A stretch of DNA of 64,000 nucleotides, taken from the NCBI GenBank assembly GCA_020633315.1, contig JACKDV010000026.1, positions 9,055 through 73,054 of the forward strand, given 5' to 3'. The position numbers were made by a program, and so were the translations under genes. This DNA is from Myxococcales bacterium (GTDB lineage Bacteria > Myxococcota_A > Polyangia > Nannocystales > Nannocystaceae). Shown here one piece after another: positions 46,660-53,696 of the stretch (the stretch's first letter is position 1; each line of letters opens with the position of its first letter). The notes beneath the pieces were generated by a model, which saw nothing but the letters and a program-made list of their open reading frames with translations, was not told the origin of the DNA and made no database searches.

Positions 46660-47262
46660 GTGGTCGATCGCGAGCGCTGGCACGCCACCTGGCTGGACCA
46701 TCCCCAGCTGCCGCTGGTGCTGGTGCTCGACGAGGGCGGGGCCCTGGTGCACCTGGGCTTCTCGCTCGAGACCCGCCCGCGCTTCGACGACCTGCGGGCG
46801 CACGCCGAGCGCCACGGGGCCGAGCTGCGGCACGAGCCCGGCCCCGGCCGCGACGAGGCGCTCGGGCAATTGCGGCAGTACCTCGCGGGGCGTCGACGCG
46901 ACTTCGCGCTGCCGCTGCGCCTGCTCGGCACGGAGTTCCAGCGGCGGGCCTGGCAGGCGCTGCTCGAGATCCCCTTCGGCCAGACGCGGAGCTACGGGCA
47001 GCAGGCCGAGGCGCTGGGCCAGCCCGGGGCCGCGCGGGCGGTGGGGCACGCCAACGGGCAGAACCCCGTCTCGGTGGTCGTGCCCTGTCATCGCGTGGTG
47101 GGGGCCGACGGCAAGCTCACCGGCTTCGGCGGGGGCATCGAGGCCAAGCGCTGGCTGCTCGAGCTCGAGCGGCGAGGGGTCACGCCCGCGTGGTCGCCCC
47201 GGCCCGGCCCGCGGCGTCCGGTCGACGACGACGAGGCCCAGCTGGAGCTGGTGCCCCGGTGA
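46660..47262 (+). CDS. ogt: Methylated-DNA--protein-cysteine S-methyltransferase
   Basis: A 200-residue protein of the Ogt/MGMT family. The C-terminal catalytic domain is complete: FQRRAWQALLEIPFGQTRSYG, then AARAVGHANGQNP with the DNA-binding helix, then VPCHRVVG with active-site Cys143, and GGGIEAKRWLLELE. It directly reverses O6-alkylguanine and O4-alkylthymine in DNA by transferring the alkyl group to the cysteine, in the cytoplasm. The start is GTG 46660, with GGCGAGGAGG just upstream. The last codons overlap the following HEAT gene (GTGA, 47259-47262). The C-terminal tail (PRPGPRRPVDDDEAQLE) is a short extension. Confidence 0.93.
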   Translation: MVDRERWHATWLDHPQLPLVLVLDEGGALVHLGFSLETRPRFDDLRAHAERHGAELRHEPGPGRDEALGQLRQYLAGRRRDFALPLRLLGTEFQRRAWQALLEIPFGQTRSYGQQAEALGQPGAARAVGHANGQNPVSVVVPCHRVVGADGKLTGFGGGIEAKRWLLELERRGVTPAWSPRPGPRRPVDDDEAQLELVPR

Positions 47263-48227
47263 AATTCGACGAGCGGCTGGCCGCGCTGCGCGAGGCGGTC
47301 GAGGACCCGAGCACCCCCCAGGCGCAGGCCCGCATCGAGCGGGCGCTCGCCGGCAAGAACGGGCTGCTCGTGGCCGTGGCCGCCCGCGCGCTCGAGTCCT
47401 GGCCCGCGCTGGCGGCCACGCTGCCCGCCGCCTTCGAGCGGCTCATGGAGGACGCGGTCAAGCGGGATCCGCAGTGCCAGGGCAAGGTGGCGATCGCCAA
47501 GCGCCTGCGCGAGGCCGAGCTCGACGCGGACGGGCTGTTCTTGCGGGGCGTGCGTCACGTGCAGCTCGAGCCGGTGTGGGGCGGCTCGATCGACACCGCG
47601 GCCGAGCTGCGGGGCGTGTGCCTGATGGCGCTGATCGAGGGGCGGCACCCGCGGGGGCTGATCGAGGCGGCGCACCTGCTCGCCGATCCGCAGGTGATGG
47701 CCCGCAGCGCCGCCGCGCGGGCGCTGGGCGTGTGCCCCAGCCCCGAGGCGGCCGAGCCCCTGCTGCGCCTGCGGGTGGAGGTGGGCGACGAGGAGCCCGA
47801 GGTGATCGGCGAGTGCCTGGCCGCGCTGCTGTCGGTCGCGCCCGGCTCGGCGCTGCCCTTCGTGGTGGAGCGCCTCGACGCGCGCGACGACGCGGTGGCC
47901 GAGGCCGCCGCGCTCGCGCTGGGCGAGTCGCGGCTCGACGACGCGCTCGCGCCCCTGCAGCGCACGGTGGAGCGGACCGTGCTCGGTCGGCGCCGCGGGG
48001 TGCTGATGCTGGCCGTCGCCATGCTGCGCAGCGAGGCTGCGTGGTCGTGGCTGGTGGAGCGCGTGGCGGAGGGTCCGCGCGGCGAGGCCGAGGACGCCCT
48101 GCGGGCGCTCGGCACCTTCGCCCACGACGAGCGCCTGGCCTCGCGGGTGCGCGAGGCGGTGGCCTCGCGGCCCGACGACGCGCTGCTCGCCGCCCTGGGC
48201 GAGCTGTTCGGTCCCGAGCCGGGCTGA
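47259..48227 (+). CDS. HEAT-repeat protein
   Basis: A 322-residue all-helical protein with several HEAT repeats: LLADPQVMARSAAARALGVCP, LRVEVGDEEPEVIGECLAALLS, LDARDDAVAEAAALALGES and EGPRGEAEDALRALGTFAHDE. No membrane segment, no catalytic motif; it probably binds a partner protein. The GTG start (47259) overlaps the ogt stop, and the next gene, a MlaE permease, starts 22 bases after its stop. It therefore lies within an apparent operon running from the TPR protein to the second permease. The first ~75 residues (LREAVEDPSTPQAQARIERALAG) are also helical. Confidence 0.85.
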   Translation: MKFDERLAALREAVEDPSTPQAQARIERALAGKNGLLVAVAARALESWPALAATLPAAFERLMEDAVKRDPQCQGKVAIAKRLREAELDADGLFLRGVRHVQLEPVWGGSIDTAAELRGVCLMALIEGRHPRGLIEAAHLLADPQVMARSAAARALGVCPSPEAAEPLLRLRVEVGDEEPEVIGECLAALLSVAPGSALPFVVERLDARDDAVAEAAALALGESRLDDALAPLQRTVERTVLGRRRGVLMLAVAMLRSEAAWSWLVERVAEGPRGEAEDALRALGTFAHDERLASRVREAVASRPDDALLAALGELFGPEPG

Positions 48228-48249
48228 TACAAGGATCATCGGGCCGCGA

Positions 48250-49008
48250 ATGCGCAAGCTGCTGCAGCTACTCGAGACGATCGGGGCGGTGTTCGCCTTC
48301 TTCCTCGACGTGCTGCAGATCGCGGCCACGCGCCCGCGCTACGTGGGCGAGATGCTGCGGATCATGGCCGTGCTGGTCAGGCGCTGCATCATCCCGGTGG
48401 GGCTGGCGGTGGCGCCGATCGGGGCCGTGATCTCGCTGCAGGGCCTCGACATCTTCCGCATGTTCGGTCTCGACCGCATGCTCAGCTCGCTGCTGGGCAC
48501 GGCGATCTTCCGCGAGTACAGCCCTGCGCTGGCCTCGGTGATGGTGGCCGCCCAGGCCGGCTCCTCCATCGCCGCGCGCGTGGGCACCATGAAGGTACGC
48601 GGCCAGATCGACGCCCTCGCCGTGATGTCGGTCGACCCCATGCGCTACGTGGTGGTCCCCGGGGTGATCGCCTGCATGCTGGTCACGCCGCTGCTCGACG
48701 TGATGACCAACGTGCTCGGCGTGTTCTCGGGCTGGCTGTTCGCGGTCCCGCTGGGCGGGGTCGACCACGGCGCCTTCATGGAGCACCTCACCGCCCAGGT
48801 CACGCCCGCCGATCTGTGGGTGGGCATGGGCAAGTGCATGATCTTCGGCACCGCGGTGGGCCTGCTCGCCGGCTACCTGGGCATCAACACCAAGGGCGGG
48901 GCCGAGGCGGTGGGCAAGGCGGCCAACGACACCGTGGTCTACACCATCGTGATCATCCTGGTGGTGGACTACGTGGTGAGCATGGCGCTGCTGGGGGTGG
49001 GGATCTGA
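48250..49008 (+). CDS. MlaE family ABC transporter permease (first)
   Basis: A 252-residue integral membrane protein of the MlaE/DUF140 family, the permease of the phospholipid-trafficking Mla/MCE transporters. About five to six helices are visible (LLETIGAVFAFFLDVLQIA, VGLAVAPIGAVISLQGL, YVVVPGVIACMLVTPLLDVM, VYTIVIILVVDYVVSMALLG). The family core EYSPALASVMVAAQAGSSIAARVGTMKVRGQIDALAVMSVDPMRYVVVPGV has the conserved ExSPxL...AG..AAE(A)-type motifs and the DALxVMGxDP-like DALAVMSVDP. Mla permeases form heterotetramers with an MlaF-type ATPase; no ATPase or MCE gene is adjacent. The second permease follows with a 4-base overlap. Confidence 0.9.
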   Translation: MRKLLQLLETIGAVFAFFLDVLQIAATRPRYVGEMLRIMAVLVRRCIIPVGLAVAPIGAVISLQGLDIFRMFGLDRMLSSLLGTAIFREYSPALASVMVAAQAGSSIAARVGTMKVRGQIDALAVMSVDPMRYVVVPGVIACMLVTPLLDVMTNVLGVFSGWLFAVPLGGVDHGAFMEHLTAQVTPADLWVGMGKCMIFGTAVGLLAGYLGINTKGGAEAVGKAANDTVVYTIVIILVVDYVVSMALLGVGI

Positions 49009-49739
49009 GCGACCTGCACGACTTCCTGCTGTTCACGCGGCGGGCCCTCGCGGCGCAATTCACCCAGTGGCCGCCCATGGGACCGCTGCTGCGGCACATG
49101 TACGAGGCCGGGGTGGGCAGCGTGGGGCTGCTGACCATCCTCACCCTGTTCGCCGGGCTCAACCTCAGCGTGCAGTCGTACGCCACCTTCGAGCGCTTCG
49201 GGGGCCAGGACTTCCTGGGCATGTTCGCCGGCGTGGGCGGGGTGCGCGAGCTGTACCCCGTGATGGCGGCCGTGGTCTGCGGCGCGCGGATCGGGGCCAA
49301 CCTGGCCGCCGCGCTGGCCAACATGAAGATCAGCGAGCAGGTCGAGGCGCTCGAGGTGATGGCCATCGACCCCATGCGCCACCTGGTGGCCCCGCGGCTG
49401 TGGGCGGTGACGCTGGCGCTGCCGATCCTGTGCGGCTACGCCAACGTGGTCGGCATCGGGGCGAGCTACCTGGGCGCGGTGGGCCAGCTCGGCCTCGACG
49501 GCGGCACCTTCGTCAGCCAGCTCCACGAGTTCGTGGGCCTGCTCGACCTGGGCGTGGGCATGTTCAAGGGGCTGATCTTCGGCTGGCTGGTGGCGCTGAT
49601 CTCGTGCTTCCACGGCTACCGGGCGCTCAAGAAGGAGGGCGCCGAGGGGGTGGGCGTGGCGACCAACCGGGCGATCGTGCACGGGGCCGTGATGTGCATC
49701 TTGTTGAACCTGGTGATCAGCTGGGTGCTGTACGGGTGA
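49005..49739 (+). CDS. MlaE family ABC transporter permease (second), apparent CTG start
   Basis: A ~244-residue MlaE-type permease: LLTILTLFAGLNLSVQSYA, ELYPVMAAVVCGARIGANLA, MKISEQVEALEVMAIDPMRHL (the DP motif), LALPILCGYANVVGIGASYL. It is paralogous to the upstream gene. The coding frame shows good sequence from LSDLHDFLLFTRRALAAQFTQ onward, yet there is no ATG, GTG or TTG there; the first in-frame ATG is at 49077 (MGPLLRHMYEAG), which would delete 24 conserved-looking residues. A CTG at 49005 sits exactly where a 4-base overlap (CTGA) with the upstream stop would place it, preceded by GGGGGTGGGGAT. A CTG start is therefore proposed. Downstream is a stretch of gene fragments, so the operon appears to end here. 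Confidence 0.8.
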   Translation: MSDLHDFLLFTRRALAAQFTQWPPMGPLLRHMYEAGVGSVGLLTILTLFAGLNLSVQSYATFERFGGQDFLGMFAGVGGVRELYPVMAAVVCGARIGANLAAALANMKISEQVEALEVMAIDPMRHLVAPRLWAVTLALPILCGYANVVGIGASYLGAVGQLGLDGGTFVSQLHEFVGLLDLGVGMFKGLIFGWLVALISCFHGYRALKKEGAEGVGVATNRAIVHGAVMCILLNLVISWVLYG

Positions 49740-50052
49740 GGGCGTCGAGCCGCTCGTGGACTCGAGCGCGAAACTCCTCGAAGCGGAGGGACGGTACGAA
49801 GCCGCGGCGCTCGCTCGACTCGTCGAGGTGCTCCTTCGCGCTCAGTAGCAACGCTCGTTGCTCGGCGCTCGCTCCCTGTCGTCCGACGATCTCAGATAGA
49901 GTCAGCAGTGTGTCGACCACGTCGAGTGACGACGTGGTCGACAGAGGTCTGGCCTTCGCGATCGCCTTGGTCTCTACGAGGTTTCGGGCGAGTCGCTCGC
50001 GGGCGGCCGAGAGATTCCCCTCTCGACGCTCGAGATCGGCGAGCACTACCGC
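49717..50052 (-). pseudogene. 3' fragment of a TPR-protein gene
   Basis: On the minus strand a frame ending at 49717 encodes a typical TPR-protein C-terminus: LADLERREGNLSAARERLAR, DVVDTLLTLSEIVGRQGASA, RALLLSAKEHLDESS and FRARVHERLDALTRTAPS. Upstream of about 50052 the frame changes character and becomes antisense to a different coding fragment, so the 5' part is missing. It overlaps the last 23 bases of the second permease gene. The GC content is lower than in neighbours. The approximate 5' limit is judged by eye. Confidence 0.55.
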
Positions 50053-50232
50053 TTTCGCGATCACTTCGACTGCGCCCCGGGCTCGACCCTGCTGGCCTGC
50101 CTGGCCGCGATGCCGGACGACCAGGCGGTGGCCGAGGCGGCCGAGGACCTCTACTACGCCGACCCGGACAAGCCGGCGAAGGCGGCCGACATCGTCGCGG
50201 GGATCCCGGTGTTCGCGGGCCAGCGACCCTGA
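50041..50232 (+). pseudogene. Gene fragment, plus strand
   Basis: A plus-strand stretch with protein-like composition (HYRFRDHFDCAPGSTLLACL, then MPDDQAVAEAAEDLYYADPD, and PAKAADIVAGIPVFAG) ending in a TGA at 50230-50232. No start codon or ribosome binding site explains it, and the 5' part abuts the TPR fragment on the other strand. It looks like the end of a deleted gene. Family unknown. Confidence 0.4.
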
Positions 50233-50358
50233 GCGCTCGAGCTCGGGCTCGGGCTCGGGCTCGGGCGGAGGCGAGCTCGGCACGTCGATGGGGTCCGTGA
50301 TCGAAACGGTGTCGGCGGACACTACGAGATCGAGGACCTCGGCTCGCGGCGTCCGTGA

Positions 50359-50574
50359 GGACCCGAACCCCAGGAGCGGCTCGGTGCGATCGATGACGTG
50401 GATGACGGCAGGGGGGATGGCGTTGGCGTTGGCATTGGCGGGCTGCCCGGCCCGGAGTGCGACCAGGCCCACGTGGCGCTCCGCCCGTGCATCGGGGTGC
50501 TCGATTGCGAGGCCTACGCGGCGCCGGACCGGTGTCCGGACGAGGTCGCGGCGTTGCCCGAGAGCTGCGCCTGA
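50359..50574 (+). pseudogene. Cysteine-rich gene fragment, plus strand
   Basis: An open stretch between stops at 50356 and 50572 encodes an Asp/Gly run (DDGRGDGVGVGIGG) followed by a Cys-rich end: PECDQAHVALRPCIGVLDCE and DRCPDEVAALPESCA, with five Cys at regular spacing as in secreted myxobacterial Cys-rich proteins. No signal peptide precedes it. It is a likely 3' remnant. The opposite strand is also open here and could instead be the coding one. Confidence 0.4.
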
Positions 50575-50581
50575 GGGGAGG

Positions 50582-50660
50582 GGCGAGCCGGTCGTCGTGG
50601 GAGCGGCGGTGCACGGGAGCAGCCCGCGAGGGGAAGGGGTGGCGAGCCGGTCGTCGTGGG
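50582..50660 (+). repeat. Direct repeat, 20 bases, two copies 59 bases apart
   Basis: GGCGAGCCGGTCGTCGTGGG occurs exactly at 50582-50601 and again at 50641-50660. A similar purine-rich leader precedes each copy (GAGGGGAGG and GAGGGGAAGG). The second copy forms the left arm of a hairpin. No function is recognised. Confidence 0.7.
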
Positions 50661-50678
50661 GGCGACGACCGGCTCGCC
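50641..50678 (-). terminator. Perfect 16-base hairpin beyond the zinc-ribbon gene
   Basis: Left arm GGCGAGCCGGTCGTCG (50641-50656) and right arm CGACGACCGGCTCGCC (50663-50678) are exact reverse complements with a 6-base loop. The hairpin lies 7 bases past the stop of the minus-strand zinc-ribbon gene, so it is well placed as its terminator. No T-tract follows on that strand. Confidence 0.6.
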
Positions 50679-50685
50679 GGGGAGC

Positions 50686-51669
50686 TCACAGCTCGCGCGG
50701 CGCCTGGCTGAGCACGGGGCCGCTGCCCTCGGGGCTGCGGTGCCACACCAGCGCCACGGGGACGCCGGGCTGCAGGTGCGCCTCGTAGACGCGCAGCGAG
50801 GCGTCGTGGGGGGACAGGCCGCGCCGACGCATGAAGCGGACGAAGGCGTCGTCGGTGGCGGCGGGGCGCAGGATGCCGCGGGGGGCGAGGTCGAGGGTGA
50901 CGCGCTCGGCCTCGAAGGCGAGGGGGGAGGCCTCGGAGCCCTCGAGGGTGAAGGCCGCGTGGCTCTGCTCGTCGAGCAGCAGGCCCTCGTCGCTCCACAC
51001 CCGCACCGCCCAGCCCAGGCACGGCTCGCGCGTGAGCGGGGTGAGCCGCGACTGCTCGCCCTCGATCACGCCGTGGGCGATGCCCTCGACGCGGCTCTCG
51101 GCGTGGGGGCGAGGCAGGGGGCGTCGCCAGCGGCGCGGCCGGGCCCGGCCCGATCGCGCGTGGCGAGCCACCATGCGAGTCATCAGGGCGCCGAGCGTGC
51201 CCACGCCCACGCCGGCGGCGGTGAGCAGGCTGGTGGCGTCGATGGCCTGCGGCATCCACAGGCCGAGGGCCGCGGTGGCGAGGCCACCGAGCAGGGCGCC
51301 GAGGCCCACCGACCGGCCCCACGCTCGCTCGTCGGCGAGGTCCTCGGTGGTCGCCTCGGCCTCGCGGTAGCCCAGCGCGACGGCCTGCGAGCCGAGGTCC
51401 ACCCAGGCGGTGGCGCGGCACGAGGGGCAGGCTCCGGGCTCGAGCCGTGCCTCGTCGTGGCGCATGGGGTCGCCGTGGCGGCCGTCCTCGAGCCAGCCGC
51501 AGTCGGCACAGAGGTAGTAGCAGGGGTAGGGGAGGCGGTCGGGGGAGTCGCAGTCGTGGCTCTTGGGGCGAGTCAGCTTGCGGCTCAGACGACGACGGGC
51601 CATCTCACGCTCGGCTTGGCGCATCCTCGAGATGGCATCGAGGACCGCGCCCGCACCAACGGCGGACAT
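50686..51669 (-). CDS. Zinc-ribbon membrane protein with GIDE-like C-terminal domain
   Basis: A 327-residue protein. An N-terminal helical segment with basic residues (RMRQAEREMARRRLSRKL) is followed by a zinc-binding region (CYYLCADCGW and CPSCRATAW), a two-helix membrane hairpin (GRSVGLGALLGGLATAALGLWM, and LLTAAGVGVGTLGALMTRM) and a C-terminal domain of ~130 residues: VEGIAHGVIEGEQSRLTPLT, EPCLGWAVRV, RRRGLSPHDASLRVYEAHL, QPGVPVALVWHR. The order and motifs resemble the GIDE (MULAN-like) domain found beside zinc ribbons in bacterial membrane proteins. I infer an envelope stress or quality-control function; no activity is demonstrated. ATG 51669 is chosen (MSAVGAG) over the longer 51759. The gene is divergent from the pirin gene. 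Confidence 0.65.
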   Translation of the reverse strand: MSAVGAGAVLDAISRMRQAEREMARRRLSRKLTRPKSHDCDSPDRLPYPCYYLCADCGWLEDGRHGDPMRHDEARLEPGACPSCRATAWVDLGSQAVALGYREAEATTEDLADERAWGRSVGLGALLGGLATAALGLWMPQAIDATSLLTAAGVGVGTLGALMTRMVARHARSGRARPRRWRRPLPRPHAESRVEGIAHGVIEGEQSRLTPLTREPCLGWAVRVWSDEGLLLDEQSHAAFTLEGSEASPLAFEAERVTLDLAPRGILRPAATDDAFVRFMRRRGLSPHDASLRVYEAHLQPGVPVALVWHRSPEGSGPVLSQAPREL

Positions 51670-51871
51670 CGAAACGAAACAACCTTCCTGGGGCCGCGGC
51701 ACCGGCATGGCCTCGGCGGCGGGGGGAGCAACATCGCCGCTCCACCCTCGATTCCCCACCCCCGAGGGGTCGTCGTAGGGGGCGCTACGGACCGTTGCGC
51801 GATTCGAGACTTGGCCGTCGCCCGGTTTCGCTTAGGTTTCGGCCACGAACGAAGCGAGAGGAGCCGAGACG

Positions 51872-52723
51872 ATGAGCTTCACGACCCGAACGATCGAGCG
51901 CGTGGCCAAGGGCACCGCGACCTCCGACGGCGCCGGCGTGCGCCTGCTGCGGGTGCTGGGGACGCCCCAGGTCCCCATGGTCGATCCCTTCCTCATGCTC
52001 GACGAGTTCCGCTCCGACGACCCGAACGACTACATCGCGGGCTTCCCCCCGCACCCGCACCGGGGCTTCGAGACGGTCACGTACATGCTGGCCGGCTCGA
52101 TGGAGCACCGCGACAGCGTGGGCAACACCGGCAACCTGCGGGCGGGCAGCGTGCAGTGGATGACCGCGGCCCGGGGGATCATCCACTCGGAGATGCCCAA
52201 GCAGGAGGACGGGCTGATGTGGGGCTTCCAGCTGTGGGTGAACCTGCCGGCGGCCGACAAGCTGGGCGACCCCCGCTACCAGGACGTCGAGCCCGAGGCG
52301 ATTCCCGAGCAGGCGCTTCCCGGCGGCGGCCGGGTGCGGGTGGTGGCCGGTCGCTTCGGCGATGCAGTGGGACCGGTGGGCGGGGTGGCGACCTCTCCGC
52401 TGATGCTCGACGTGGGGCTGCCCGCCGGGTCGACGGTGGAGGTGCCGATCCCCGCGGGGCACAACGGCTTCGCCTACGTGTTCGAGGGCTCGGCGGCGCT
52501 GGGCGATCGCGAGGCTCCGCTGCCGCGCGGCCAGCTCGCGGTGCTCGGGCGCGAGGGCGACGGGCTGCGCATCGTCGCGGGGCAAGCGGGCACGCGGGTG
52601 CTGCTGGTCGCGGGCCGGCCCCTCGGGGAGCCGGTGGCGCGCTACGGGCCGTTCGTGATGAGCACCCGCGAGGAGCTCGAGCAGGCGTTCCTCGACTACC
52701 GCAGCGGTCGCCTCACCCAGTAG
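51872..52723 (+). CDS. Pirin family protein
   Basis: A 283-residue protein of the pirin (bicupin) family. The N-terminal cupin has the metal-binding motif GFPPHPHRGFETVTYMLAG, with a second part EHRDSVGNTGNLRAGSVQWM and GIIHSEMPKQEDG; the C-terminal cupin is the less conserved one (PAGHNGFAYVFEGSAALG). Pirins bind Fe and some act as quercetin 2,3-dioxygenases or as redox-sensitive cofactors. Cytosolic; substrate unknown. The ATG at 51872 follows GAGAGGAGCCGAGACG, a good ribosome binding site. A terminator hairpin follows the gene, so it is probably transcribed alone. Confidence 0.93.
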   Translation: MSFTTRTIERVAKGTATSDGAGVRLLRVLGTPQVPMVDPFLMLDEFRSDDPNDYIAGFPPHPHRGFETVTYMLAGSMEHRDSVGNTGNLRAGSVQWMTAARGIIHSEMPKQEDGLMWGFQLWVNLPAADKLGDPRYQDVEPEAIPEQALPGGGRVRVVAGRFGDAVGPVGGVATSPLMLDVGLPAGSTVEVPIPAGHNGFAYVFEGSAALGDREAPLPRGQLAVLGREGDGLRIVAGQAGTRVLLVAGRPLGEPVARYGPFVMSTREELEQAFLDYRSGRLTQ

Positions 52724-52750
52724 ACCGGGCCGTCCGCCGCGGGGCCGGGC

Positions 52751-52775
52751 CGCGACCCTCGACGCGAGGGTCGCG
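52751..52775 (+). terminator. Intrinsic terminator-like hairpin after pirin
   Basis: Arms CGCGACCCTCG (52751-52761) and CGAGGGTCGCG (52765-52775) are perfect reverse complements with a 3-base loop. They are followed by GCTTTGCT, a weak T-tract. Located 28 bases after the pirin stop, just upstream of the SDR gene. Confidence 0.7.
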
Positions 52776-52795
52776 GCTTTGCTATCAGCGGGTCG

Positions 52796-53623
52796 ATGCG
52801 ACGCTTCGACGGCCAGACGGCACTGATCACGGGAGCCTCCTCGGGCATCGGAGAGGCGAGCGCCTGGCGCCTGGCTCGGGAGGGCGCCCGGGTGGTGCTG
52901 GCGGCCCGCGGTCGCGAGCGGCTCGAGGCGCTCGCCGGCCGCATGCGCGAGGCGGGCCACGAGGCGGAGGCGGTGCCCACCGACGTGGGCGATCTGGGGG
53001 CGCTCGCAGGCCTGGTGGCGCGCGCGGTGGAGCTGGGCGGCGGCCTCGACCTGCTGGTCAACAACGCGGGGGTCAACCATCGCGGCGAGCTCGAGCGGAT
53101 CGCCCCCGAGCAGCTCGCCCAGATCGTCCAGGTCAACCTCGCCGCGCCGATCGTGCTCACCCGCCTGGCCCTGCCCCACCTGCGGGCGCGGCGGGGCGCG
53201 GTGGTCAACGTGGCCTCGCTGGCGGGGCGGATCCCGGTGGTGCACGAGGCGACCTACTCGGCGACCAAGTTCGGGCTGCGGGCGTTCACCTTCGCGCTGG
53301 CCGAGGAGCTCCGCGAGGCCGGGGTGCGGGTGACGGTGGTCTCGCCCGGCCCGGTGGACACCGGCTTCTTCGACGGTCACCTCGACGAGGTGCCCGACCT
53401 GGTGTTCTCGCAGCCGATGTCCACCGCCGACGAGATCGCCGAGCTGGTGATCGAGTGTGCGGCCGACGGTCGGGTGGAGCGCATGCGACCCAGGCTCGGC
53501 GGCTACCTGGCCACGCTGGGCTACCTGCTGCCGAGCCTGCGTCGGGTGCTGCTGCCCACGCTCGAGCGCAAGGGCCGGGCGGCCAAGGCCCGCTACATCG
53601 CGAGCCGGCGCGGCGCATCGTAG
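52796..53623 (+). CDS. Short-chain dehydrogenase/reductase
   Basis: A 275-residue classical SDR. TGASSGIGEASA (dinucleotide-binding), PTDVGDLGAL, NNAGVNHRG, VVNVASLAGRIPVV with the catalytic Ser, and YSATKFGLRAF with the YxxxK pair are all present, plus the PGPVDTGFF loop. The enzyme is an NAD(P)-dependent oxidoreductase of unknown substrate, cytosolic; the C-terminus (LGYLLPSLRRVLLPTLERKG) may associate weakly with the membrane. The start is ATG 52796. A 19-base direct repeat begins at its stop codon. It converges on the DUF1232-like gene. Confidence 0.93.
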   Translation: MRRFDGQTALITGASSGIGEASAWRLAREGARVVLAARGRERLEALAGRMREAGHEAEAVPTDVGDLGALAGLVARAVELGGGLDLLVNNAGVNHRGELERIAPEQLAQIVQVNLAAPIVLTRLALPHLRARRGAVVNVASLAGRIPVVHEATYSATKFGLRAFTFALAEELREAGVRVTVVSPGPVDTGFFDGHLDEVPDLVFSQPMSTADEIAELVIECAADGRVERMRPRLGGYLATLGYLLPSLRRVLLPTLERKGRAAKARYIASRRGAS

Positions 53624-53690
53624 CCCCGACGCACGCGAGGCACGGGCGCGGCATCGCATCGCACCACGCCGGCCCCGACGCACGCGAGGC
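53623..53690. repeat. 19-base direct repeat, two copies 49 bases apart
   Basis: GCCCCGACGCACGCGAGGC occurs at 53623-53641 and exactly again at 53672-53690, filling most of the 73-base interval between two convergent genes. The intervening sequence (ACGGGCGCGGCATCGCATCG) is unrelated. It is not a hairpin. Possibly a local duplication or a protein-binding pair. Confidence 0.65.
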
Positions 53691-53696
53691 GACGGC

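Noticed and set aside
39780..46931. A single 2,383-codon open frame on the minus strand
   Set aside because: It runs antisense or out of frame through several clearly coding genes (SUMF1, Cys-repeat, SGNH, TPR, ogt). Its product is low-complexity and rich in Arg, Gly and His, a typical by-product of high GC coding DNA.
50236..50472. Minus-strand frame with a PEPEPEPE stretch
   Set aside because: The Pro-Glu run reflects the tandem GGGCTC repeat in the DNA. The frame might be coding but it overlaps the Cys-rich plus-strand fragment; I could not choose between the two and listed only the plus-strand reading.
51780..51871. Possible sigma-54 promoter (TTGGCC...TTCGCTT) before the pirin gene
   Set aside because: The GG and GC dinucleotides are 15 bases apart instead of the required 10, so the match fails.
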